Positions 26,047 through 33,691 of a DNA stretch of 64,000 bases are shown one piece after another; position 1 is the first letter of the stretch, and each line of letters starts with the position of its first letter. The notes under the pieces were generated by a model that was not told the origin of the DNA, did not search any database, and saw only the letters and a program-made list of their open reading frames with translations. The translations under genes and the position numbers were made by a program. The stretch is from contig NZ_JAASAH010000005.1 in NCBI RefSeq assembly GCF_012726235.1, forward strand, positions 62,001 through 126,000. The letters are read 5' to 3'. The stretch comes from Streptomyces sp. HNM0574. GTDB lineage: Bacteria > Actinomycetota > Actinomycetes > Streptomycetales > Streptomycetaceae.

Positions 26047-26871
26047 ATGAGTAGCAGCACCGCTGACCCCCTGGCGCCGCTCGGCGCCCTGCCCGGCGTG
26101 ACCGACGCCGTGGACTCCGTACGGAAGGCCGTGGACCGGGTCTACGGGCACCGCATCATGCGCCGCCGCAGCAGCGAGGTGAGCGCGGAGGCGGCGCTGC
26201 GCGGGGCGCGCGGTTCGGCGGCGCTCGACGGTGCCGACTGGGCACTGGAGGAACTGCGCAGGCGCAGCGACTTCGGCGTCGAGGGCGAGCCCCGCACGGT
26301 CGGCGCGGCGCTGCGGGTCACCGCCGAATCGGGCCAACTCCTCGACGTGTGGCGGCAGTCGCCGCTGCGCGTGCTGGCCAGGCTGCACCTGGTCGCGGCG
26401 GGCGGCACCGCGACGGACGAGGCCGTCGGCCGGCCCCGCCTCGCCGGGGAGCCCGTCGAGGACCCCGTCGCGGGCGTGGAACTGCCGGACGCGGACGAGG
26501 TCGCCGCCCGGCTGGACGGCCTCGGGCAGCTCGTCGTCGACGGGAGCGAGGCGCCCGCGCTGGTGCAGGCCGCCGTCGTGCACGGCGAGCTGCGCGTACT
26601 CCAGCCCTTCGGCTCGTTCAACGGGCCGGTGGCCCGGGCGGCCGCTCGCATCGTCCTGGTCGGCAGCGGCCTGGACCCCAAGGCGATCGCGCCCGCCGAG
26701 GTCGGCCACTACGAACAGGGCCGGGACGCCTACCAGGAGGCGCTCCGCGGCTACGCCTCCGGAACGCCCGAGGGCATGGCCGCGTGGATCGCCCACTGCG
26801 GAAGGGCAGTTGAGCTGGGAGCGCGGGAGAGCACCGCCGTCTGCGAGGCGCTGCAGCGCGGAGCGGCGTAG
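26047..26871 (+). CDS. Fic-fold protein lacking the catalytic histidine (pseudo-Fic)
   Basis: 274-residue protein, historically labelled oxidoreductase in S. coelicolor (SCO3559, from memory) but without any nucleotide-binding Rossmann motif. It reads as a Fic-family fold: SAALDG at about 57-62 corresponds to the inhibitory (S/T)xxxE(G/N) helix, and LQPFGSFNGPVARAAAR at about 193-209 aligns with the core HPFx(D/E)GNGRxxR. The catalytic His is replaced by Gln, Gly by Phe and Arg by Pro, so AMP transfer is unlikely. It may bind a nucleotide or protein without catalysis. ATG at 26047. A strong terminator follows. Confidence 0.75.
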   Translation: MSSSTADPLAPLGALPGVTDAVDSVRKAVDRVYGHRIMRRRSSEVSAEAALRGARGSAALDGADWALEELRRRSDFGVEGEPRTVGAALRVTAESGQLLDVWRQSPLRVLARLHLVAAGGTATDEAVGRPRLAGEPVEDPVAGVELPDADEVAARLDGLGQLVVDGSEAPALVQAAVVHGELRVLQPFGSFNGPVARAAARIVLVGSGLDPKAIAPAEVGHYEQGRDAYQEALRGYASGTPEGMAAWIAHCGRAVELGARESTAVCEALQRGAA

Positions 26872-26893
26872 TCCGCCGGGCCCGGACAGAGTT

Positions 26894-26926
26894 GCGGCGG
26901 CACCGCCGCTCGGGCGGTGCCGCCGC
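26894..26926 (+). terminator. Terminator of the Fic-fold gene
   Basis: Perfect 14-bp stem GCGGCGGCACCGCC / GGCGGTGCCGCCGC with a 5-base loop, 23 bases after the stop codon. Confidence 0.85.
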
Positions 26927-26934
26927 TGACATGT

Positions 26935-27120
26935 CCACCGGGTTACCAGTGCGTGCTCACTTGTATGTCCACCAAGTCGGGACGTTGCCCGTCTCCTGGT
27001 GCGACCGGCCCGATCCGCGGGCTAGGCGTCGCGTGGGTGCCCAGTATTCATGCGATGCGGTCCGTGGGGCCTTGCGTTGACGGGATCCTCCCGGATGCCG
27101 TTGGTCTCGCGGGCCGTTGA
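26935..27120. ncRNA. Candidate 6S-like RNA
   Basis: This gene-free stretch between the Fic-fold and HAD genes is where I recall the S. coelicolor 6S-like RNA scr3559. The sequence can fold as a long imperfect rod: terminal stem GCGAC-C-GGCCCG / CGGGCT-..-GTCGC (27001-27032), then CTGG/CCAG (26996-26999 with 27041-27044), an asymmetric bubble, GGAC/GTCC (26980-26983 with 27060-27063) and CAAG/CTTG (26973-26976 with 27071-27074). A stem-bubble-stem layout is what 6S RNA uses to imitate an open promoter. Strand and ends cannot be fixed by eye because such a rod folds on both strands. Confidence 0.42.
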
Positions 27121-27195
27121 TTCCTTTGTAGCGCGCAACGCCGCAAAGCGAAAGTCCTCACCGCATATCTTTACTTTCGCCGCGAAACGGGCGGA

Positions 27196-28020
27196 TCAGA
27201 CGCGGCGCCGGCTCGCGTACCAGACCGCCCCCGCTGTCGCCGCTGCCGCGCCCACGGCCGCCGCCATGATGGTCAGGGCCGGACGGGACGGCATCGCCAG
27301 GCTCGGGATGCGCTGCTTCAGCCGCACCGGCCGCGAGAACGACAGCACCGGCCACTCCCGTGTCACCGCCTCCTTCCGCAGCCCGCGGTCGGGGTTCACG
27401 GCGTACGGGTGGCCGACCGACTCCAGCATCGGCACGTCCGTCACCGAATCGCTGTACGCGAAACAGCGGCTCAGGTCGTAGCCCTCCTCCACCGCCAGCG
27501 CGTTGACGGCCTCGGCCTTCGCCGGCCCGTACGCGTAGTACTCGACCTCGCCCGTGTAGCAGCCGTCCTCGACCACCATCCGCGTGGCGACGACGCGGTC
27601 CGCGCCGAGCATCCGGCCGATGGGCTCGACGACTTCGGCGCCGGACGAGGAGACGATCACGACGTCCCGGCCCGCGAGATGGTGCTCCTCGATGAGCGAC
27701 GCCGCCTCGTCGTAGATGAGCGGATCGATCACTTCGTGGATGGTCTCGGCGACGATCTCCTTTACCTGCTCGACGTTCCAGCCGCGGCAGAGCGCGGAGA
27801 GGTACTCGCGCATCCGCTCCATCTGGTCGTGGTCGGCTCCGCCGACGAGATATACGAACTGTGCGTAGGCAGTGCGGAGTACGGCACGGCGATTGATCAG
27901 GCCACCCTGGTAGAAGGACTTGCCGAACGTCAGCGTGCTCGACTTCGCAATGACCGTCTTGTCCAGGTCGAAGAACGCGGCTGTGCGGGGCATCGCTAGG
28001 TTTTCCACGGAGGCGAGCAT
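27196..28020 (-). CDS. HAD-superfamily hydrolase with C-terminal membrane anchor (SerB/CicA-like)
   Basis: 274-residue HAD phosphatase: motif I FFDLDKTVIAKSST, motif II DVVIVSSSGAEVVEP, and motif III/IV SRCFAYSDSVTDVPMLESVG. The last 30 residues form a transmembrane helix ending in ASRRRV, so it is tail-anchored at the inner membrane. Streptomyces orthologues are annotated as morphological differentiation-associated (SCO3558, from memory). Start: ATG at 28020 (MLASVENLAMPRT); an ATG at 27993 and a TTG at 28029 are alternatives. After the stop, GCGAAAGT / ACTTTCGC (27148-27180 region) may act as terminator. Confidence 0.88.
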   Translation of the reverse strand: MLASVENLAMPRTAAFFDLDKTVIAKSSTLTFGKSFYQGGLINRRAVLRTAYAQFVYLVGGADHDQMERMREYLSALCRGWNVEQVKEIVAETIHEVIDPLIYDEAASLIEEHHLAGRDVVIVSSSGAEVVEPIGRMLGADRVVATRMVVEDGCYTGEVEYYAYGPAKAEAVNALAVEEGYDLSRCFAYSDSVTDVPMLESVGHPYAVNPDRGLRKEAVTREWPVLSFSRPVRLKQRIPSLAMPSRPALTIMAAAVGAAAATAGAVWYASRRRV

Positions 28021-28039
28021 AGGCGCCAACCATTCGGCG

Positions 28040-28192
28040 TAAGGTGTGGCGCGTGGGTTTGCCTGAGAAGGGCCTCGGGTACACCATGGAAGTCACGGAT
28101 CGTTCGCGACCGTGCTAACCCGGCCCGGCTCCTCCCCCCCCGAGTCGGCCGTGGAGACGACCCCCGCTCTCCCCCCCGGCGGGGGTCGTCGC
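28040..28192 (+). ncRNA. Candidate small RNA or leader ending in a strong hairpin
   Basis: The 450-base gap upstream of the Tad operon contains a possible -10 (TAAGGT, 28040-28045), a 10-codon frame MEVTDRSRPC-stop (28086-28118) and an 11-bp perfect stem ACGACCCCCGC / GCGGGGGTCGT (28157-28167 with 28179-28189). I recall a predicted small RNA, scr3558, at this place in S. coelicolor. The hairpin is 280 bases before the next gene, so it would end a short transcript rather than a gene. Minimal open frame may be chance. Confidence 0.38.
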
Positions 28193-28334
28193 ATGTCCGG
28201 GGGCATTTTTCGGGGCGAGGGTGTGGCTCGCCGGATTTGTTGATCTTCGTCGACCCCCTTAGCGCTTGATCGAATCCTGTTACGGGCAGTAATCGCCAGG
28301 CTGCTCTCCGGATGTCATCGGGACGGGGGGCGAA

Positions 28335-28361
28335 GTTATTCACAACCCCCGGGTTGTCCAC
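28335..28361 (+). promoter_or_regulatory. Two DnaA-box-like sequences upstream of the Ssd/Tad operon
   Basis: TTATTCACA (28335-28343) and TTGTCCACA (28353-28361) are in the same orientation and 18 bases apart. The second is identical to the preferred Streptomyces DnaA box as I recall it. They lie about 110-140 bases upstream of the Ssd-like gene in a lower-GC block. Confidence 0.42.
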
Positions 28362-28472
28362 AGTTCTGGACCATGATCATCAAGTTTTCCCGGTCCGCCT
28401 CACAGTGATTCCCAGCGGCGTCCGCAGGTGTTTGCGGAAGCGAGGGTTCGAGGTGTGAAGGGGGACTGGAGC

Positions 28473-29624
28473 GTGGCCGAAACCATTCTGATTGTCACGG
28501 AGGACGAGGACCTTCTCGACGATCTGCTGCGACTCTGCGCAGCCGCCGGGGTGGAGGCCCAGGTGGCGCACGGGGCTCCGGGGAGCCAGGAGAGCTGGGC
28601 CTCCTGGGGCGGAGCGGGCGCCTGGGAGGCGGCCGGACTCGTCCTCGTCGGCGACGACTGCGCCGGGACGGGCGGCTTCGGCGGCCCCGACGGCGCCCGG
28701 CCCGGCGCTCTGCGGAGGGACGGCGTACTCCTCGTCGGACGCGATCTCGACGACCCCGGTGTGTGGGAACGCGGGGCGCGCATCGGCGCGGAGGGCATCG
28801 TCATGCTGCCCGACGCGGAGAACTGGCTCGCGGGCCGGATCGCCGACGCGGCCGAGGGCATCGGACGCCCGGCACTGACCCTCGGCGTGATGGGCGGCCG
28901 CGGCGGCGCCGGCGCCTCGACGCTCGCCTGTGCCCTGGCCGTGACGGCCGCGCGTACCGGGCGGCGCACCATGCTGATCGACGGGGACCCGCTCGGCGGC
29001 GGCCTCGACGTACTCCTCGGCGGAGAACGGACGGAAGGACTGCGATGGCCGGCGTTCGCGGAATCACGAGGCCGGGTCGGAAGCGCCGCGCTCGAGGAAT
29101 CGCTGCCGAAACTGCACGACTTGAGCGTGCTCAGCTGGGACCGCGGGGACTCCGTGCTGATCCCGGCGGACGCGATGAAGTCCGTGCTCGCGGCCGCACG
29201 GCGCCGCGGCGGAGTGGTCGTCGTCGACCTGCCCCGGCGGATCGACGAAACCGTCGCCGAAGCGCTCGTCCAGCTCGACCTCGGGCTGCTCGTCGTCCCG
29301 GCCGAACTGCGCACCGTGGCGGCGGCGAACCGCGTCGCCTCCCGGATGCGGATGATGCTGCGCGACCTGCGCGCCGTCGTCCGCACCCCCGGCGGGCCCG
29401 GCGGGCCGCGTTCCTACGGGACGGGGCTCGACGACGAGGAGGTCGCGGGACTGCTCGGGCTGCCGCTCGCCGGTGAACTCCCCTGGGAGCCCGGGCTCCT
29501 GGAGTGCGTCGAGACCGGCATCCCGCCCGGCGCGCGCCGGCACGGGGCGCTGTCCCGCTTCTGCGAGGAGTTCTGGGCCAAGGCCCTCGGCGACGACGCG
29601 GCGGAAGGGGGCCGGGGGCGGTGA
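28473..29624 (+). CDS. Septum-site-determining/CpaE-like protein of the Tad pilus locus
   Basis: 383-residue protein: an N-terminal receiver-like domain (VAETILIVTEDEDLLDDLLRLC) and a MinD/ParA-like domain from about residue 140. The P-loop position reads MGGRGGAGASTLACALA, with Ala where the conserved Walker A Lys should be, so ATP hydrolysis is doubtful; MLIDGDPLGGGLD and VVVDLPRRIDETV follow. Homologues are Ssd (Rv3660c, SCO3557), linked to septation, and CpaE, which positions Tad pili. GTG at 28473 follows GGGGGACTGGAG. It overlaps the TadA gene by four bases. Confidence 0.88.
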   Translation: MAETILIVTEDEDLLDDLLRLCAAAGVEAQVAHGAPGSQESWASWGGAGAWEAAGLVLVGDDCAGTGGFGGPDGARPGALRRDGVLLVGRDLDDPGVWERGARIGAEGIVMLPDAENWLAGRIADAAEGIGRPALTLGVMGGRGGAGASTLACALAVTAARTGRRTMLIDGDPLGGGLDVLLGGERTEGLRWPAFAESRGRVGSAALEESLPKLHDLSVLSWDRGDSVLIPADAMKSVLAAARRRGGVVVVDLPRRIDETVAEALVQLDLGLLVVPAELRTVAAANRVASRMRMMLRDLRAVVRTPGGPGGPRSYGTGLDDEEVAGLLGLPLAGELPWEPGLLECVETGIPPGARRHGALSRFCEEFWAKALGDDAAEGGRGR

Positions 29625-30832
29625 GCGGGGCGTTCCGGGGCCGGCGTCCAACGGGCGGGGAGGAAAGGGAGGTTGAGGCGGCCGTGCCGGGGGACGCGCT
29701 GCTGGAGTCGGTGCGGAGGAAGCTCGCCGAGACCGGTTCGGAGCCGACCCCGGCCCGGGTGGCCGACGCCCTGCGCGCGCGGGGCGGGCTGTTCGGGGAC
29801 AGCACGGTGCTCGGGGTGGTCGAGGCGCTCCGCTCGGAAATGGTCGGAGCGGGGCCGCTGGAGCCGCTGCTCGCCGACCCGGAGGTCACCGACGTCCTCG
29901 TCACGCGCTACGACGAGGTCTGGGTGGACCGCGGCCGCGGCCCCGAGCGCGTACCCGTCCGCTTCCGCGACGCCGGGGCCGTGCGACGGCTGGCACAGCG
30001 GCTGGCGACGAGCGCGGGGCGGCGGCTGGACGACGCCAGGCCCTGGGTCGACGCCCGGCTGCCGGACGGGACGCGGCTGCACGCGGTGCTGGAGCCGGTC
30101 GCCGTCGGCTCCACCTGTCTGTCCCTGCGCGTCGTGCGGCCGCGGGCCTTCCGGCTCGACGAGCTGGCGGCGGCGGGGACGGTCCCGCCGGGAGGCCAGG
30201 AGGTGCTGCGCGCGGTGCTCGACGCGCGGCTGTCGTTCCTGGTCAGCGGCGGTACGGGCTCGGGCAAGACCACGCTGCTCAGCAGCCTGCTGAGCCTTGT
30301 CGCGCCCGGGGAGCGCCTCGTCCTCGCGGAGGACTCCGCCGAACTGCGGCCCGCACACCCGCACGTCGTCCGTCTGGAGGCCAGGCCCGCCAACCAGGAG
30401 GGTGTCGGCCGGGTCGGGCTGGACGACCTCGTACGCCAGGCGCTGCGGATGCGTCCCGACCGGCTGGTCGTCGGCGAGGTGCGCGGAGCGGAGGTGACCG
30501 ACCTGCTCGCGGCGCTGAACACCGGTCACGAGGGCGGCTGCGGCACGGTGCACGCCAACGCCGCCGCCGACGTCCCCGCGCGCCTCGAAGCGCTGGGGAC
30601 GACGGCCGGGCTCGACCGGGCCGCGCTGCACAGCCAGTTGGCGGCGGCCCTCGACGTCCTCGTCCACCTGGTGCGCGACCGGAACGGGCGCCGCCGGATC
30701 GCCGAGATCCACGTCCTGGAACGCGACCGGGACGGGCTGGTCACGACCGTTCCGGCGCTGATCTGGGGCGAGCGGGGGTTCGTGGAGGAACGGGGGGCCG
30801 GCCGGCTGCGGGTGTTGTGCGGGCGGGGGTGA
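29621..30832 (+). CDS. tadA: Tad pilus assembly ATPase TadA/CpaF
   Basis: 403-residue type II/IV secretion ATPase powering pilin assembly at the membrane. An N-terminal helical domain and the PLEPLLADPEVTDVLVTRYDEVWVDR signature are followed by Walker A SGGTGSGKTTLLSSLL, the Asp box EDSAELRP, Walker B-like PDRLVVGEVRGAEVTDLL, and the His box NTGHEGGCGTVHAN. GTG overlaps the Ssd-like stop (GTGA). It is the first of the assembly genes in the operon. Confidence 0.94.
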   Translation: MSGAFRGRRPTGGEEREVEAAVPGDALLESVRRKLAETGSEPTPARVADALRARGGLFGDSTVLGVVEALRSEMVGAGPLEPLLADPEVTDVLVTRYDEVWVDRGRGPERVPVRFRDAGAVRRLAQRLATSAGRRLDDARPWVDARLPDGTRLHAVLEPVAVGSTCLSLRVVRPRAFRLDELAAAGTVPPGGQEVLRAVLDARLSFLVSGGTGSGKTTLLSSLLSLVAPGERLVLAEDSAELRPAHPHVVRLEARPANQEGVGRVGLDDLVRQALRMRPDRLVVGEVRGAEVTDLLAALNTGHEGGCGTVHANAAADVPARLEALGTTAGLDRAALHSQLAAALDVLVHLVRDRNGRRRIAEIHVLERDRDGLVTTVPALIWGERGFVEERGAGRLRVLCGRG

Positions 30833-31015
30833 GGTGCGGGGTTTGCGGGGGCGGACTGTCTCGTGCGGGGCGGAATCAGCTGCGGCTCCCTTCGGGGCCG
30901 GTGAACGTCGGCGGGCGAACAGGGCCGGGGCTGAGGGGAGTTGGCGGCGCGTCCGGCCCGGTTTCGGGCGGGCAGGGCGGTGCGAGGAGCGGGACGGGAT
31001 GAACGGGGAGCCGGA

Positions 31016-31984
31016 ATGGTGTGGTTCGGGACGGCGGCGGCCGGTGACGCGGGGGACGTGGGGCTGGTGCCCGGTCCCGAGTCGGCGCCGCTGTACGCGG
31101 CGGTGGTGTGCGCGGGAGCGGCGGTGCTGCTCATGGCCGGGCGGGACGAAGGCGCCCGCCGGGCACGGCTGTTGCTCGCGGGCGGAGGTGAGCCGTCGGG
31201 CGCGGCCTGGTGGGGGAGCCCGGTGGAGGGGCCGTGGCGGAAGCGGCTGTCGGGGGTGGCCGGGCGCGTGGAGTCGCTGAAGGGTTCCGGCCGGTCGCCG
31301 CACGAGTGGTGGTGTCTGCTCGCGGGCGTCGTGCTCGGGCTGCTCGGGGCCTCGTGGCTGCCGGTGCTCGCGGGTGCGGCGGCCGTGCCGCTCGGGGCGC
31401 GTGCCCTGCGCAAGCGGGCCAGGAGCGCGGCGGTGGAGCGGAAGGAGGCGGCGGTGGTGGAGCTGTGCACGGCGGTCGCCGGTGAGCTCCGGGCCGGGCA
31501 CCAGCCGGAGCGGGCCCTGCTGTCCTCGGGCGAGATCGCCGTACGGGGGCTGGGGGAGGACGGTTCGGCCGTACTCGCGGCGGCCCGGTTCAACGGGGAC
31601 GTGCCCGGCGCCCTGCGCGCGGCCGCCCGTGCGCCCGGTGCCGGGGGACTGCTCGGTGCCGCCGCCTGCTGGCAGGTGGCGGTGGAGGGCGGCGCGGGGC
31701 TCGCCGAGGGGCTGGACCGGGTGGCGGCCGCGCTGCGGGCCGAGCGCGACCAACGGGAGGACCTGCGGGCCCAGTTGGCGGGCCCACGGTCGACGGCGGT
31801 CGTACTGGCCCTGCTCCCCGCGTTCGGCCTGCTGCTCGGCAGCGCCATGGGCGCCGACCCGCTGCGGGTGCTGCTGCACAGTCCGGCCGGGCTCGTCTGC
31901 CTCGCGGTGGGCGGAGCGCTGGAGTGGGCCGGCCTGGCCTGGGTCGCCCGGCTCGTCCGGTCCGCCGAGGGAGGTACGCGGTGA
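31016..31984 (+). CDS. tadB: Tad pilus inner-membrane protein TadB (T2SS F domain)
   Basis: 322-residue membrane protein with an N-terminal helix (residues 18-35), a helix pair around 100-130, and C-terminal helices flanking a T2SSF domain (ELCTAVAGELRAGHQPERALLSSGE...). TadB forms the platform with TadC. ATG at 31016 is preceded by GGGGAGCCGGA; an upstream in-frame start adds 25 residues without similarity. The 183-base gap after tadA is longer than elsewhere in the operon and holds no recognisable element. Stop overlaps tadC. Confidence 0.88.
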   Translation: MVWFGTAAAGDAGDVGLVPGPESAPLYAAVVCAGAAVLLMAGRDEGARRARLLLAGGGEPSGAAWWGSPVEGPWRKRLSGVAGRVESLKGSGRSPHEWWCLLAGVVLGLLGASWLPVLAGAAAVPLGARALRKRARSAAVERKEAAVVELCTAVAGELRAGHQPERALLSSGEIAVRGLGEDGSAVLAAARFNGDVPGALRAAARAPGAGGLLGAAACWQVAVEGGAGLAEGLDRVAAALRAERDQREDLRAQLAGPRSTAVVLALLPAFGLLLGSAMGADPLRVLLHSPAGLVCLAVGGALEWAGLAWVARLVRSAEGGTR

Positions 31985-32781
31985 CGGCCGAAGTCGTACG
32001 GCAGGTGCCGCTGTTCGTCGTGTGCCTGGCGGCCGTGGCCTGCGCGGCGGGAGCGCTGTCGCGGCAGCACAGACGGCTGACGCGCCTGAACCACCTGCTT
32101 CCCGGGCAGCCCAGGCGTCCGCGCGGGACGGCGCTGCGCCGCCGCACACGGCGGCACAACGTGGTGGAAGGCAGGCCAGGCCGCGGGCGTGAGGCCGTGG
32201 CGGCGGCGGGGGCCGGGGTGCTCGCGGCGGTGGTGCTCGACGGGCCCGTGGGGTGGGTGGCCGGAGCGGCCGTCGCCTGCGGAGCGTGGCGGCTGCTGCG
32301 TACGCGCGGGAGCCGGGACTCGTCCGGCCGGGGCGCCGAGGCCCGGGACGCGGTGCGCCAACTGCCCCTGGCCGCCGAGCTGCTGGCCGCCTGCTGCGCG
32401 GCGGGGTCGTCCCCCGAGCGTGCGGCGGACGCCGTGGGCCGGGCCCTCGACGGTCCCTTGGGCCGCCGGCTGCTCCGCGCCGCGACGGAACTGCGGCTCG
32501 GCGGCGACCCCGTCGAGGTCTGGCGACGCTTCGGCGCCCTCCCCGGCAGCGAGGGCCTGGCCCGCTGCCTGGAACGGTCCGCCACCGCCGGAACCCCGGC
32601 GGTGGACACGGTCACCCGCCTCTCGGCCCAGCTCCGCGCCGACCGCAAACGCGCCGCCGAGGCCCGCGCCCGCCGCGCCGCCGTCCTCGTCACGGGCCCC
32701 CTCGGCCTGTGCTTCCTCCCCGCCTTCCTGGCCGTGGGGGTGGCCCCGGTGGTGCTGGGGCTGGCGGGGTCTCTCCGGTGA
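31981..32781 (+). CDS. tadC: Tad pilus inner-membrane protein TadC (T2SS F domain)
   Basis: 266-residue protein with an N-terminal transmembrane helix, a helix pair (about 73-100) and the T2SSF core VRQLPLAAELLAACCAAGSSPERAADAVGRAL, ending in a C-terminal helix VLVTGPLGLCFLPAFLAVGVAPVVLGLAG. GTG start overlaps the tadB stop (GTGA), so stoichiometry of TadB and TadC is translationally coupled. Confidence 0.88.
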   Translation: MTAEVVRQVPLFVVCLAAVACAAGALSRQHRRLTRLNHLLPGQPRRPRGTALRRRTRRHNVVEGRPGRGREAVAAAGAGVLAAVVLDGPVGWVAGAAVACGAWRLLRTRGSRDSSGRGAEARDAVRQLPLAAELLAACCAAGSSPERAADAVGRALDGPLGRRLLRAATELRLGGDPVEVWRRFGALPGSEGLARCLERSATAGTPAVDTVTRLSAQLRADRKRAAEARARRAAVLVTGPLGLCFLPAFLAVGVAPVVLGLAGSLR

Positions 32782-32955
32782 GGGAAAACGGGCCGCCCCG
32801 AACAACAGAACGGAACCGCACACATGAAGCCGAACGAACCCGTACCCGACCAGAGAGGCCACCCGACGGACCAGAACCGCCGACGCGCACCGACCCGCCT
32901 CGGCAGGAACCACCCGAGCAAGCACCAGCCAGACACCTGCACAAAGGAGAACGGC

Positions 32956-33339
32956 ATGAACCCACGCACCCCCGCAGGAGCGCCCGTCGTGGCGAGTGCG
33001 CGGTGGCGGCGGCCGAACAGGAGGATGCCGAACCGGCTGCACCGGGCGCACAGTTCGTACCGGGCGCAGCGGCCGTACTGGAGCAGGGGCCGGCGCTGGG
33101 GCAGCCTGCGGCCGGAGGCCTCGGCCGCCCGGCGGGCGCCGGAAGCCCGGCGCGCGCGGCGGTTCACGGGAGCGGGCCCGGTGCTCCGTGGCGACGCGGG
33201 GATGACCACCGCCGAGTACGCGGTCGGCACCCTGGCCGCCTGCGGTTTCGCGGCCGCGCTCTACAAGGTGGTGACCAGTGGCGTGGTCAGCGGCGAGATG
33301 CAGCAGCTGATCGAGAGGGCGCTGAGTGCGGAGATCTGA
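32956..33339 (+). CDS. DUF4244 Flp-type pilin
   Basis: 127-residue pilin of the Tad system. The class III signal G-MTTAEYAVGTLAACGFAAALYKVV shows Gly at 82, cleavage before M83 and Glu at +5, followed by the single hydrophobic helix. From the ATG at 32956, with the best ribosome site in the operon (AAAGGAG), the leader would be 82 residues and very Arg-rich; pilins of this family normally have 10-30. A GTG at 33181 preceded by GGGAGCGGGCCC gives VLRGDAGMTTAEY and a conventional leader. Start therefore open. Confidence 0.82.
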   Translation: MNPRTPAGAPVVASARWRRPNRRMPNRLHRAHSSYRAQRPYWSRGRRWGSLRPEASAARRAPEARRARRFTGAGPVLRGDAGMTTAEYAVGTLAACGFAAALYKVVTSGVVSGEMQQLIERALSAEI

Positions 33340-33691
33340 GCGGCCGCTCCGCGGGGACGGCGGCTACGTCACGGCCGAGGCGGCCGTCGTCATCCCCTCC
33401 CTGGTGCTGCTGTTGGGGGCGCTGCTGTGGGGAGCGACGGCCTCCGTCGCGTACATCCAGTGCGTGGACGCGGCCCGTGCCGGGGCGCGGGCGGCGGCCC
33501 GGGGCGAGACGGCGGAGGCGGTGCGCACGGCGGTCGGGGACACGGCGCCGGAGGGCGCGCGGGTGGAGCGGATACGGGAGGGGGACCTGCTGCGCGTCCG
33601 GGTGCGTGCGCGTACGCCGGGCCCCGGGCCGCTGGTGGTGGAACTGCGCGCGGACGCGGTCGCGTTCGCGGAGGACAGGGTGGGGACGTGA
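33326..33691 (+). CDS. TadE-like pseudopilin
   Basis: 121-residue protein with a basic N-terminus, a TadE-type segment GYVTAEAAVVIPSLVLLLGALLWGATASVAYIQCVDAARAGARAAARG (prepilin-like site, Glu at +5, one transmembrane helix), and a short external domain. Minor pseudopilins of this sort act with the DUF4244 pilin. GTG at 33326 overlaps the pilin gene by 14 bases and is preceded by GAGAGGGCG. Confidence 0.85.
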   Translation: MRRSERPLRGDGGYVTAEAAVVIPSLVLLLGALLWGATASVAYIQCVDAARAGARAAARGETAEAVRTAVGDTAPEGARVERIREGDLLRVRVRARTPGPGPLVVELRADAVAFAEDRVGT

